Of a stretch of 64,000 nt of DNA, positions 42,774 to 53,301 are shown in pieces (within the stretch, counting starts at the first letter, position 1; each line of letters opens with the position of its first letter). The notes below the pieces were generated by a model. The model was not told the origin of the DNA and did not search any database. It was given only the letters and a program-made list of their open reading frames with translations. Source of the DNA: Deltaproteobacteria bacterium (GTDB taxonomy: Bacteria > Myxococcota_A > Polyangia > Polyangiales > Sandaracinaceae). A program made the translations under genes and the position numbers. The stretch covers positions 1-64,000 of the forward strand of contig JAFLCL010000015.1 of NCBI GenBank assembly GCA_017303575.1, in the 5' to 3' direction.

Positions 42774-43235
42774 TCACTCCGTGCGGAACCACGCGCCACA
42801 GCGCGCAGCCTCCGCGCGTGACGCAGCGCGCTCGACGAGCGCGTCGATGCCCGATTGTCCACGCGAGCGCGTGTAGACGTCCATGCCTTCCGGCGTCACG
42901 CGGAAGCTCGCGCGAGAGAACCACGTGATGGCCCACTGGCCGTCCGGGTCCACCTCGAGAAAGCGCCAGTCGCTCGAGATCCACGCGAGCCAGCCTTCAC
43001 CACGCCACCTCACGCGTGCGTCGACGGCGGTGGGTCCACCGGTCAGCCGATCACGACCGGCGATCTCCTTGGTGCGTCCGCGCGCGTCCTCGTAGCGCAC
43101 GATGTCCCGCCAGGTCGCGTCGCCGAGATCGACGTACTCGACGCGCGCACCACGCTTTCCATTCCAGAAGGGCAACGTCGTCGCGACGATGTGCCAGTGA
43201 CCCAGCATCTCGGGCAGTGAAGGGGCCGACGACAT
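42774..43235 (-). CDS. Lipocalin-like protein
   Basis: 153 residues. LGHWHIVATTLPFWNGKRG resembles the start of lipocalins (G-x-W) and SSDWRFLEVDPDGQWAITW the typical WxVxxxDxxYxxA strand; a beta-barrel is likely, binding small hydrophobic ligands as in Blc. No signal peptide is visible, unlike the lipoprotein Blc. It is two bases downstream of the lipoprotein at 43238 and four bases before the GreA/GreB-like gene, so all three look like an operon. Moderate confidence. Confidence 0.65.
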   Translation of the reverse strand: MSSAPSLPEMLGHWHIVATTLPFWNGKRGARVEYVDLGDATWRDIVRYEDARGRTKEIAGRDRLTGGPTAVDARVRWRGEGWLAWISSDWRFLEVDPDGQWAITWFSRASFRVTPEGMDVYTRSRGQSGIDALVERAASRAEAARCGAWFRTE

Positions 43236-43237
43236 GG

Positions 43238-44125
43238 CTACTCGCAGCCCACGCGCGTGTCGTCGAACGCCAGATCGTCGAAGAAGGAGTCGTACGGCGT
43301 CGGCGGCATCTGGTAGTTGCGCCACCCGAGCGCCACGCGGTCGAACTCGTCCATGGCCGCCCCCGTGGTGCCCGCGCCTCGGTCGAGCGCGATGGACGTG
43401 ACCTCCGCACCATCGATGAAGAATCGATAGCTCTGGGTGGTCCAGTCCACCTGCCACTCGGCACAATGCCAGTCTCCATCGTACGTGCGGTAATCGTACG
43501 ACGAGCCCGCACAGCAGCTGTCGTCGGGGATGTTGTAGAGGAATTGGTGCGCGCCCGAGCCGCCGATCACGGTGTCGACGACGCGCGCCTCGCCGCCGCC
43601 GATCAACGCCAACATCGTGTTGTGTACGACGCCCGACGTCGGCACGTACGCCGGCGCCTCCACCCGATAGAACACTCGGCCCCAGTGCACCCCGCGGTGC
43701 TCACCGAGCGATGCGAGCGAGTGCTCGGCGCGACGCTGACCATCGATCGCGAGCGCCGAGCGCAGCGCGCGGGTGCCGCCGTGCGCGGAGAGCTCCGAGA
43801 CCGCTGGCTCGGTGTCTTCGTCCTGCCAACCGAACGCCACACTCCAGCCCTCGGGCAACGTGCCAGGGCTCGCAGACTCGAAGTCCTCGCAGAAGAGGTA
43901 GTCGTGCGCCGCACAGCCACTGCCAGCGCTCGCTGCATCCGTGGCGACCGGCGTGTCCTCGCGCGAGCCTCCCGCGTCTGATGGCAGAGCATCCGCGGCG
44001 CTCTCGTCGGCGTCGAGACCAAGCGCGTCGCGTCGCGTGCCCGCGTCGTCCTCGACGAGGGTCCCCGTACACCCGAAGACCCCGAGGGCCGTGATGGCGA
44101 GCGCTCGACGAGCCGTTCGTTCCAT
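43238..44125 (-). CDS. Lipoprotein with concanavalin/LamG-like C-terminal domain
   Basis: 295 residues from ATG 44125 (another ATG 24 bases earlier). VFGCTG is the lipobox, followed by about 50 Asp/Ala/Ser/Gly residues. The body has CEDFESASPGTLPEGWSV and a long beta-rich stretch with SYRFFIDGAEVTSIALDR and DSFFDDLAFDDTRVGC, typical of concanavalin-like (LamG/polysaccharide lyase-like) folds that bind sugars. No catalytic motif was recognised. First gene of the three-gene run on the minus strand and divergent from the FG-GAP protein at 44203. Confidence 0.68.
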   Translation of the reverse strand: MERTARRALAITALGVFGCTGTLVEDDAGTRRDALGLDADESAADALPSDAGGSREDTPVATDAASAGSGCAAHDYLFCEDFESASPGTLPEGWSVAFGWQDEDTEPAVSELSAHGGTRALRSALAIDGQRRAEHSLASLGEHRGVHWGRVFYRVEAPAYVPTSGVVHNTMLALIGGGEARVVDTVIGGSGAHQFLYNIPDDSCCAGSSYDYRTYDGDWHCAEWQVDWTTQSYRFFIDGAEVTSIALDRGAGTTGAAMDEFDRVALGWRNYQMPPTPYDSFFDDLAFDDTRVGCE

Positions 44126-44202
44126 GCGTGAGTCGAGCAGCGCGGGCATCGGGCCGAGTGTGCGACTCACGCGTCGGACGTGTCGAGGTGTATCGTCGCG
44201 CG

Positions 44203-46500
44203 ATGCACCAGCGCTCAGACCTCGCGCTTCTGTTCTCGATCGTGGCCCTCGCGTCGAGCCTCGCGGCCTGCGACTGCGACGGCGGCGGCACGATGCCCGA
44301 GTGCGACACCAGCTCGGACTGCGACCCGGGCGAGCGCTGCGTGAACATGCGCTGTGTGGAGGGCACGGACGGCGGGGGTCCCGACGACGACGCCTTCTCG
44401 ACGATCGATGCCCCGATCCCCGCACGCGACTCGGCGCTGCCCGCGTGCGGCGCCGGCGAGCGCTGCGAGGGAGATGCGCGCTGCTTGGACGGCGCGTGTG
44501 TGCCTTGGGGCGACGGCCAGTTCGATCCGATGTGCGAGCGCAGCGCCTCGCCCGGCGCGGTCATCCCCCAGCTCCAATGCACGTTCACCGTGGCGCCCGA
44601 GGGCGACCCCTACCCCGACGCGATCGCGCTCTTGCACACGCCGCTCGTCGCGGACTTCGGCATCACGGAGAACCCCGACATCCCGTCGCGTCCCTCGATC
44701 GTCGCGGTCGGTCGCGTGACGTACGTCGAGGGCGTCCCGCGCGTGTGCGACGGCGAAGGCTTCCTCCGCATCATCGACGGCGCGACCTGCCGCGTGCAGG
44801 GAACGATGCCCGCGAGCGATGAGCTCCTGAACTCGCCCGTCACGCCTGCGATCGGTGATCTCGACGGCGACGGAACGCCCGAGATCGTCGCCGCGCGACA
44901 CCTCGGAGGTCTCGTCGCGTACTCGGTCGCGATCGACGGTACGCTCACGCGCCTCTGGAACAGCACGCTGGCCGATGGCACCACCGACGATCGACTCGGG
45001 TCCACAGAGTGCCAGTGGGGCGCCGTCTCGCTCTACGACATCGACGACGACGGTCGGCCCGAGTCGTTCTTCGAGGGGGGCGTGTGGGATCCGATGGGAC
45101 GACGCATCACGACGATCCCGGGATGGGTCCACGTCGCGCACGGAGCACCGCTGGTCGGCGGAGATTTCGACGGCGACGGTCGCTTCGAGGTCGTGCAACA
45201 CAATGGACGTTGGGAGTACGACTCGACGAGCCGCACGTTCCTGCTCGAGGCCGCCTTCTCCGGTGGCGCAGGCGCGGGCTACGCGGCCGTGGCGGACTTC
45301 GGAGACTTCCCCGGTGTGCGCGGTGACGTCGTGGGGGCGCCCGAGATGGTGGTCAGTCAGACCGGCCTCGGTCGTGTCGGGGTCTACACGCTCGACGGCG
45401 AGCCGATCCACGTCTTCTCCGCATCCCCCGGCTCGGGCGGTGGTCCGCCGACCATCGCCGACTTCGACGGTGACGGCGGTCCGGAGATCGGCGTCGCGTT
45501 CGGCGGAGCCTACGAGGTGTTCGACGTGGCCTCGCGCGATACGAGGGTGTGGTCTCGACCTTCGCAGGACATGTCGAGCCGGCGGACCGGCTCGTCGGTC
45601 TTCGACTTCAACGCCGATGGCCGCGCCGAGGTGGTCTACGGCGACGAGTGCTTCGTGCGCATCTACGACGGTCGCGACGGAACCGTGTTGTTCTCGCAGC
45701 CTCGCTTCAGCTCCACGTGGACGGAGAATCCGATCGTCGCCGACGTCGACGGGGACGGCTCCGCCGAGATGGTCGTGGGCATGAGCGGGCCGTGCAATCC
45801 AGGCTACTGCCCGGCGACCGATCCCATCCACGAGGGCCTACGCTGCGACTCGCCCGACGACTGCGTGAGCGGCACGTGCACGGGCGGCTTCTGCGAGTGC
45901 GCCGCACCGACGGACTGCGGTGCTGGATACCAGTGCTCGGCGACGCGCTGCATCGCGACGCACGAGGCCTGTGTGGCCGAGCTGCGTGTCTATCGCGACG
46001 GGCGCGACGGCTGGGCCGGCTCGCGCCGGATCTGGAACCAGCACGCCTATCACGTGACCAACGTGAACGACGACGGCACCGTGCCGCGCACGAGCGAGAT
46101 GGGAGACAACTGGTCCACTCCGGGCCTCAACAACTTCCGACAGAACGTGCAGGGAACCCTCGGCGACGGCGGCCCCGACCTCACGATCCGCTCGGTGTCC
46201 GCCGTGTGTCTCGCCGACGACCGCACGCGCATGGAGGCCACGCTCTGCAACCGAGGCACGGTGTTCCTCGACACCGGCCTTCAGGTCGTCTTCGATCAGA
46301 TCGTCGGCGCCGATCGCACGCGCCTCTGTGATCTGCGCACCACCGAGCCCGTGGCGCCCGGCGTGTGCACGACGGTCAGCTGCGAGGCGGACGTGCCTGC
46401 GGATGGGGTGTTCGAGGCGACGGCCGACGAGCGCGCGCTCGTCGTCGAGTGCCACGAGGACAACAACGCAGCGCGAAGCATGGCGGACTGCATCCTGTGA
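44203..46500 (+). CDS. FG-GAP-repeat lipoprotein with Cys-rich head
   Basis: 765 residues from ATG 44203. Lipobox SSLAACDC, then Cys pairs (CDTSSDCDPGERCVNMRC) and a Gly/Asp linker. The middle holds FG-GAP loops: IGDLDGDGTPEIVAARH, LYDIDDDGRPESFF, GGDFDGDGRFEVV, IADFDGDGGPEIGVAF, FDFNADGRAEVVYGD and VADVDGDGSAEMVVG, that is at least six blades of an integrin-type beta-propeller. The C-terminal part is Cys-rich with another knot near residue 545. Probably a surface ligand-binding propeller. Overlaps the next GTG by four bases (GTGA). Confidence 0.84.
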   Translation: MHQRSDLALLFSIVALASSLAACDCDGGGTMPECDTSSDCDPGERCVNMRCVEGTDGGGPDDDAFSTIDAPIPARDSALPACGAGERCEGDARCLDGACVPWGDGQFDPMCERSASPGAVIPQLQCTFTVAPEGDPYPDAIALLHTPLVADFGITENPDIPSRPSIVAVGRVTYVEGVPRVCDGEGFLRIIDGATCRVQGTMPASDELLNSPVTPAIGDLDGDGTPEIVAARHLGGLVAYSVAIDGTLTRLWNSTLADGTTDDRLGSTECQWGAVSLYDIDDDGRPESFFEGGVWDPMGRRITTIPGWVHVAHGAPLVGGDFDGDGRFEVVQHNGRWEYDSTSRTFLLEAAFSGGAGAGYAAVADFGDFPGVRGDVVGAPEMVVSQTGLGRVGVYTLDGEPIHVFSASPGSGGGPPTIADFDGDGGPEIGVAFGGAYEVFDVASRDTRVWSRPSQDMSSRRTGSSVFDFNADGRAEVVYGDECFVRIYDGRDGTVLFSQPRFSSTWTENPIVADVDGDGSAEMVVGMSGPCNPGYCPATDPIHEGLRCDSPDDCVSGTCTGGFCECAAPTDCGAGYQCSATRCIATHEACVAELRVYRDGRDGWAGSRRIWNQHAYHVTNVNDDGTVPRTSEMGDNWSTPGLNNFRQNVQGTLGDGGPDLTIRSVSAVCLADDRTRMEATLCNRGTVFLDTGLQVVFDQIVGADRTRLCDLRTTEPVAPGVCTTVSCEADVPADGVFEATADERALVVECHEDNNAARSMADCIL

Positions 46501-46958
46501 CCTCCTCCGCGAGCACGACTGCGACGAAGCGCGGACTGGCACGCTCACTCCCCCTCACCCTGGTACTCACACTCACGACCTCGGGCTGCGGGGGCGCACA
46601 GCGCACCGAGGCCACGAGCGGGATGTCGTGCGCGGTCGGCTCCTGGACCGGCAGCGGCGACGACGAGGGCGGCACGCACTGGGACTTCACCTTGTCGCTC
46701 CGCGAGGCGGGCCCGGATCTCGTCGGGGCCTTCCACTGGATGGGCAGTGACGGATCCGTGGGAGACGAGCAGATCCGCGGGCGGGTCGACTGCCAGGCGC
46801 GCACCCTCGACTGGCAGGGTGAGTCGGCGAGCGGAGGCACCGAGACGATGGACATCATCACGGCGCACTACACTGGCACCTTCGACTCGGACTTCCGCTC
46901 CTTCTCCGCGACCTGGGTCGGAGGGACGCCAGGCACGCTGCGCGGAGCACGTCCGTGA
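46497..46958 (+). CDS. Small lipoprotein, GTG start, coupled to upstream gene
   Basis: 153 residues. The GTG at 46497 overlaps the upstream TGA as GTGA, so coupled translation is expected. VTSSASTTATKRGLARSLPL gives a signal peptide; TTSGCGGA is the lipobox. The domain after it has SWTGSGDDEGG, FTLSLREAGPDLVGAFHWMG and CQARTLDWQGES, beta-rich; no family recognised. Confidence 0.7.
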   Translation: MTSSASTTATKRGLARSLPLTLVLTLTTSGCGGAQRTEATSGMSCAVGSWTGSGDDEGGTHWDFTLSLREAGPDLVGAFHWMGSDGSVGDEQIRGRVDCQARTLDWQGESASGGTETMDIITAHYTGTFDSDFRSFSATWVGGTPGTLRGARP

Positions 46959-46991
46959 CGCTGCCTCGCTCGCGTGCGTCGATCTGAAACG

Positions 46992-47759
46992 TCAGCGACG
47001 TCGCTTCGTCGGTCGGCGCGCGGGGGCGAGGTCCTTGGCGATCTCGCGGGCCATCTTTGCGATGTCCTTCGACGGAGCCGAAGGCGCGAGCGCGGTGAGC
47101 GCGGGGACGTGGGTGCGATCGAAGAAGGGGTCGCCCTCGATGAGCACGTCGAGCCACGCGTCGGGGTCCTTCGTGCGTGAGAGCGCGCGCAGCGCGAGGG
47201 TGCAGCTCTCGCCCGAGCCGTGGATCATCGCCTGCCGCACGAGCTCCTTCGGGTAGCTGCTCTTGCTCCGCGCGAGCTCGCGATCGAGGACCTTCGTGAG
47301 CGCCTCCTCCGGACCGTCGAGCTCGGCGAGCAGCGCACCGACGTCGAACGTGACCGGCCACGCGAGCAGCATGAGGGTCGCGATCATCTCCGCCACGCGC
47401 GGGTCGCGACGCGCGAGCTTCGGGCGGAGCGCGTGCGCGATCGACATCTCCTGCAGCGGCAGCGATCGGGTCCGGTCGATCGACCCCGCGTAGCGCGCGA
47501 TCGCGTCGTGATCCTCGAGGCTCGCCGTCGAGAGGGACGTGTCGCTCTCGGGCGCGTCCTCGACGAAGCCGGACGCGAGGAGCGCACGCGCGCGGTTGGC
47601 GAGCCCGACGAACGCACGCATCGACGTCTCGAACGTCGCGACCTTCGGCGCGAGAGAGCCGCGTCGCTCGAGCAGCGTCGCCCCCGCGAGACCGAGCGCG
47701 ATCGGCGCACCGCGGAGCGGCTCGAAGGAGCGGTAGGGAACGTCTGCGGCGTGCGACAC
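46992..47759 (-). CDS. Hypothetical helical protein, GTG start
   Basis: 255 residues from GTG 47759 ([17 protein letters not shown]). The frame is open upstream only as an antisense of the acsA start. The sequence is helical with Leu/Ala/Arg and a tail of Lys and Arg; an array of helices around residues 100-220 could be HEAT-like, but no motif was recognised. No signal peptide. Divergent from acsA across about 100 bases. Confidence 0.6.
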   Translation of the reverse strand: MSHAADVPYRSFEPLRGAPIALGLAGATLLERRGSLAPKVATFETSMRAFVGLANRARALLASGFVEDAPESDTSLSTASLEDHDAIARYAGSIDRTRSLPLQEMSIAHALRPKLARRDPRVAEMIATLMLLAWPVTFDVGALLAELDGPEEALTKVLDRELARSKSSYPKELVRQAMIHGSGESCTLALRALSRTKDPDAWLDVLIEGDPFFDRTHVPALTALAPSAPSKDIAKMAREIAKDLAPARRPTKRRR

Positions 47760-47822
47760 GCGGCGTCCTCTATCATGCGGAGACGGGGAACGCGGCGACG
47801 GGAACGAGGAGAGCGCGCGGGG

Positions 47823-47851
47823 TTCACAACGGGCGCGAACGGAACGACAAT
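47823..47851 (+). promoter_or_regulatory. Weak promoter-like pair upstream of acsA
   Basis: TTCACA at 47823-47828 and GACAAT at 47846-47851 are 17 bases apart, but the second box is only nine bases before the ATG at 47861. If used, the message would be leaderless or nearly so. Match is moderate. Confidence 0.25.
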
Positions 47852-47860
47852 CGCCGCCCC

Positions 47861-49837
<1,977 letters not shown>

Positions 49838-49865
49838 CTCTGTTTCCCGCGCCTCCGGCGCTCGA

Positions 49866-49886
49866 TGCGGGGGCTCGACCCCCGCA
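49866..49886 (+). terminator. First GC hairpin after acsA
   Basis: TGCGGGGG-CTCGA-CCCCCGCA, a perfect 8-base stem 29 bases after the acsA stop. No T-run. One of a tandem pair. Confidence 0.45.
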
Positions 49887-49900
49887 CCCCCATCGCGATC

Positions 49901-49921
49901 GGCGGGGGACGAGCCCCCGCC
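49901..49921 (+). terminator. Second GC hairpin after acsA
   Basis: GGCGGGGG-ACGAG-CCCCCGCC, a perfect 8-base stem, 15 bases after the first hairpin and in front of the convergent small lipoprotein stop. Could end transcription from both sides. Confidence 0.45.
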
Positions 49922-49936
49922 CTACCCAGACCTGCG

Positions 49937-50239
49937 TCACTCCGTGATCGGAGGCAGGTCTCGCGCCTCGACGCAGTGCACCGAGCTGCCCGGGAAGCCG
50001 CCGCACACGACGCGCTGGTTCTGGCAGCTCGCGACCCACGAGGAGTTGCCGCCCGGATCCTCGGCGAACTCCTCGATCGTGATGTCGCGCGCGCGGCACC
50101 CGAGGTAGCCGGCGGCGAAGTGCTGGTAGCGATTGCCGGCACCGCCGCGGCCGCCGTAGACCACCGTCGACGTGCAGCCGAGGACGAGCGAGGACGCGAG
50201 GAACACGAGCGTGACGAGAGCCCAGGAAGACGTGCGCAT
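49937..50239 (-). CDS. Small Cys-rich lipoprotein
   Basis: 100 residues. MRTSSWALVTLVFLASSLVLGC ends in a lipobox; the remaining 78 residues hold five further Cys, Gly/Tyr clusters (YGGRGGAGNRYQHF) and an acidic patch. No family known. Its start shares CATG with the alternative ATG of the divergent hydrolase gene (50238), so the two starts touch. Confidence 0.68.
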   Translation of the reverse strand: MRTSSWALVTLVFLASSLVLGCTSTVVYGGRGGAGNRYQHFAAGYLGCRARDITIEEFAEDPGGNSSWVASCQNQRVVCGGFPGSSVHCVEARDLPPITE

Positions 50240-50255
50240 GGCAGCACTCTATCCG

Positions 50256-51188
50256 ATGAAGGACGTCCTTCGCGCGCTCGCGTGGAGCTCCCTGTGCGTC
50301 CTCTCGATCCTGGCCGCAGCGTGTGTCGAGCCCGCGCGTGTCGTGCGCTCCCCGGATGCATCCGCCGCCGCCCTCGACGACGTCGCCTCGCTCGGTGAGG
50401 ACGGCCCATACGGCGTGCGGCTCGTGCCTCGCGCGGTGCGAGTGCGTGTCGACGAGCGCATCGACGTCGACGTCTTCGTGCCGGTCGAGGTCGACGGATC
50501 GAACGCACGCGCGCGTCCCGTCGCGGTGTTCGTGCACGGCGGGCTCGTCGCGCCCGAACGCTACGCGTGGCTCGCTGTGCACCTCGCGTCGCGCGGCTTC
50601 GTCGTGCTCGTGCCCTCGCATGCGCTCGATCTCGCGTTCTTCGAGCAAGGCAACGCGATCGAGGCGCTCGTCGCGCTGCGCAGGCGCGCCGCCGATCCCT
50701 CCGATGCGCTCTTCGGCACGATGGACGATCGACCCGCGGCGATCCTCGGTCACAGCCTCGGTGGTGTGGTGTCGGCGTCGCTGTGGGACGAGCGTCCCGA
50801 CGACTTCGACGAGCTGGTCTTGCTCGCGAGCTATCCGTCGGGCTCGACGCTGCGTCCTCGATCGCAGGGGCGAGCCCTCTCGATCGTCGGCAGCGCGGAC
50901 GCGCGCGTGTCCATCACGCAGACGCGCGAGGGCGTGCGCGCGCTCGCCACGAGCGGGCGGCCCGCGGAGCTCGTGGTGATCGACGGGATGAACCACATGC
51001 AGGTGGCGGACGACGTGAGCGCGAGCGAGTCCGAGGCCGCAGGCACGCCGAGCATCGACGAGGCGACCGCGCGCGACCGCGTCGCGTGGATGATCGACGC
51101 GCTCCTCTTTCCGCGCACCGGCGGCTCGTTCGAGCCCCTCGACGACGACAGCCGCTGGCCACCGGGCGTCGGTCGAGGTGCGCCGTGA
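50256..51188 (+). CDS. Alpha/beta hydrolase lipoprotein
   Basis: 310 residues. The ATG at 50256 (MKDVLRALAWSSLCVLSILAAACVEP) was chosen because it gives a compact lipoprotein signal; an earlier ATG at 50238 is possible. After an Asp/Ala linker the hydrolase part shows AVFVHGGLVAPERY (oxyanion region), GHSLGG with the nucleophilic Ser (about residue 167) and DGMNHMQV with the catalytic His near 249. Resembles dienelactone or chlorophyllase-like serine hydrolases; substrate unknown. Its stop overlaps the next GTG by four bases. Confidence 0.85.
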   Translation: MKDVLRALAWSSLCVLSILAAACVEPARVVRSPDASAAALDDVASLGEDGPYGVRLVPRAVRVRVDERIDVDVFVPVEVDGSNARARPVAVFVHGGLVAPERYAWLAVHLASRGFVVLVPSHALDLAFFEQGNAIEALVALRRRAADPSDALFGTMDDRPAAILGHSLGGVVSASLWDERPDDFDELVLLASYPSGSTLRPRSQGRALSIVGSADARVSITQTREGVRALATSGRPAELVVIDGMNHMQVADDVSASESEAAGTPSIDEATARDRVAWMIDALLFPRTGGSFEPLDDDSRWPPGVGRGAP

Positions 51189-51778
51189 ACCGTGTCCTCG
51201 GCGCCGTCGCGTCGCTCGGGCTCGCTCTGTTCTTCGTCTCGCGAAGTGCGGCACAGGCGATGCCGATCGACCTGCGTGAAGGAGAGCTCGCCGCGTCCGT
51301 GGGGATGCCGCTCGAGGTCAACGTGGCGCACGCGCTCACGCTCCCCATCCCGCTCACGGTCGGGGCCACGGGCCTACCGCTCGTGGGCGGAGCGTCGTTG
51401 TCCATCGGCGTGCGGCCGGTGCTGACGCGCTTCGCGGATCATCGGTTGATCCTCGTCACGTCCGTGGGCGCGTTGGTGCTCACGACCGATGGCGTCGACG
51501 CGGGCGCGCGCGCGGATGTGGGCCTTCAGCTGGTGTTCACGACGGCGCGCACGTCCGCGCTCGACGTGCTCTTCGCGCTCACGCCTGCGGTCGACGTCGC
51601 AGTGACGGGCGGAACGCACGATGCGTGGCGACTTCGTGCGGGCTTGTCGGGCGCATTCGGTCTGTCGTTCCCGCGAGGGTCGCTCTGGCTGGCTGGGGAT
51701 CTGGGGACGACGATCGACGACCTCGGGTCGCCCACCATTCGGGGTGGTGGTCAGTTGATCGGCAGTCTTCGACTCTGA
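51185..51778 (+). CDS. Secreted beta-rich protein, possible small outer-membrane barrel
   Basis: 197 residues from GTG 51185, coupled by GTGA overlap to the hydrolase stop. Signal peptide ends at ARSAAQAM-like SRSAAQAMP. The mature part is built of alternating hydrophobic strands with Gly turns (GVRPVLTRFADHRLILVTSVG, ADVGLQLVFTT), compatible with a beta-barrel, but without a named family. It is convergent with the DUF3570 gene, four bases apart. Confidence 0.68.
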   Translation: MNRVLGAVASLGLALFFVSRSAAQAMPIDLREGELAASVGMPLEVNVAHALTLPIPLTVGATGLPLVGGASLSIGVRPVLTRFADHRLILVTSVGALVLTTDGVDAGARADVGLQLVFTTARTSALDVLFALTPAVDVAVTGGTHDAWRLRAGLSGAFGLSFPRGSLWLAGDLGTTIDDLGSPTIRGGGQLIGSLRL

Positions 51779-51782
51779 CCTG

Positions 51783-53063
51783 CTACCAGAAGGCGGTCTG
51801 GAAGCCGAGCGTGCCCATGTGGATCTCGAGGGAGTTCGAGCGGCCGTAGTACGTGTAGCCGAGCTCGACGTAGCCGCTGCGGTCGCTGGGCTGGCCCTGT
51901 CGATCGTAGAAGTAGCGGAAGCTGGCAGAGACCTCGTGGAGGTCGAGGGCAGCGAGGTCCGAGTCGGCGGTCCGGTACATGCGGAGCGCCGAGCTGCGCG
52001 GGAGCTCGTTCGCCCAGAAATAAGGCGCTCCCTGCGAGTGGAACCGGTAGCTGCCGCGGAGCCAGAAGTCGTCCGTGAGGTACTGCGTGACGGTCCCTTC
52101 GGCGGAGTGCGCCACGACGCCGTAGTCGTCGAGGTACAGGCGATAGGCGGCTTGAAGGTACGTCCGCGAGTCGGGGACCGCCTGCGCCAGGCGGGCGCTC
52201 GCCGCCGCCCGCAGCCGCGACGGCGGAAAGAGGTCTGCGGTGCGCCCTCCGTCGCGCACGGTCCCATCGGTGAGTGGAACGGAGTTCCACGGCGTCTGGA
52301 TGTGACCGATCTGTCCAGTCAGCCCGACACTGACCGCCAGCGTCGTCGTCTCCGAGAGCAACTGACTGAGCGTGCCATTGGCCGACAGCGTCAGTCGCTC
52401 CGTGAGCCCCAGATCGGTACCATTGTATTGAACGGGATCGAAGATGTCGACGATTGCATCCACGCCCAGGATCAGCTGGGCATTGTCGTCTGCCAGATCG
52501 AGCGAGATGCCGAGGCCGCCATTGCCAGCCTTCAGCTCCTCTTCCACGTGCGCGCCCCAGCGCAGGAAATACCGCGTGTCGTTGCCGTCGGGGATCGTCG
52601 TCGTGACGTCGAGCGTGAACGACTCGTTGTCGCGCGACGCCGTCGAGACCGCGTCCAGCGCATCGGTCGAGGCCGACGTGAGGATGTCGATCGGGAGGTA
52701 GACGTCGTGCGTGATGCCTTCGCGGTGGGTGATGTGCGTGTAGATCACGGGGTTCGCGATGAACACGAACTCCGAGCCGCGCCCGCTCGCGTCGATCTCC
52801 GCCTGCGACTGGTAGCCGCGTCCCGTCTGGTGGAACACCGAGAGGCGCGCGCCGAAGCGATCGATGCGCAGGTCCGGATCGGGCAGCGGGTTGCCATCGG
52901 GCTGAGCGAACGCGTCGATCGAGAGGACCCCGTTCGGCGGAGGCGTCTCCTCGATCGACTGACCCGTGACGAGCGAGCTCACGCCGAGCGTGATCGACGA
53001 GACGCCCGCGCCGAGGAGCGCGAGCGACGCGACGACACGCGACCTGTGCGACCAGCGGGACAT
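51783..53063 (-). CDS. DUF3570 family protein (predicted outer-membrane barrel)
   Basis: 426 residues from ATG 53063. A signal peptide (VVASLALLGAGVSSITLG) precedes QSIEETPPPNGVLSIDAF. The body is long alternating strands ending in GYVELGYTYYGRSNSLEIHMGTLGFQTAFW, with a terminal aromatic residue as in outer-membrane barrels. DUF3570 proteins are often found with the small DUF4266 lipoprotein and with ApbE flavin transferase; the latter is absent here. Starts one base after the DUF4266 stop, so one operon. Confidence 0.9.
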   Translation of the reverse strand: MSRWSHRSRVVASLALLGAGVSSITLGVSSLVTGQSIEETPPPNGVLSIDAFAQPDGNPLPDPDLRIDRFGARLSVFHQTGRGYQSQAEIDASGRGSEFVFIANPVIYTHITHREGITHDVYLPIDILTSASTDALDAVSTASRDNESFTLDVTTTIPDGNDTRYFLRWGAHVEEELKAGNGGLGISLDLADDNAQLILGVDAIVDIFDPVQYNGTDLGLTERLTLSANGTLSQLLSETTTLAVSVGLTGQIGHIQTPWNSVPLTDGTVRDGGRTADLFPPSRLRAAASARLAQAVPDSRTYLQAAYRLYLDDYGVVAHSAEGTVTQYLTDDFWLRGSYRFHSQGAPYFWANELPRSSALRMYRTADSDLAALDLHEVSASFRYFYDRQGQPSDRSGYVELGYTYYGRSNSLEIHMGTLGFQTAFW

Positions 53064-53064
53064 C

Positions 53065-53301
53065 TCAATTCCCGCAGCCGCACCCACCACCGGCCGCCAC
53101 CCCATCACCGCCAGCCGCACCTTCGCGACTGTTCCGCAGCTTGCGGATCGACCGCGTGAGCAGGCCATCGCTCGAGGCCATCGCGGGATCGGAGACCACG
53201 CCGCGCGCGTAGCGAGGCACGACCACGCACCCCTCGAGCGCGACGAGCGCGAGCGCGAGGACGACGACGAACGAAGCGAAGCGCGTCTTTCGGGACGACA
53301 T
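53065..53301 (-). CDS. DUF4266 small lipoprotein
   Basis: 78 residues. MSSRKTRFASFVVVLALALVALEGC is a lipoprotein signal; the body VVVPRYARGVVSDPAMASSDGLLT is the DUF4266 block, and the end GGGCGCGN is the characteristic Cys-Gly tail of this family, whose role is unknown. Partner of DUF3570 (stop and start one base apart). Confidence 0.88.
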   Translation of the reverse strand: MSSRKTRFASFVVVLALALVALEGCVVVPRYARGVVSDPAMASSDGLLTRSIRKLRNSREGAAGGDGVAAGGGCGCGN

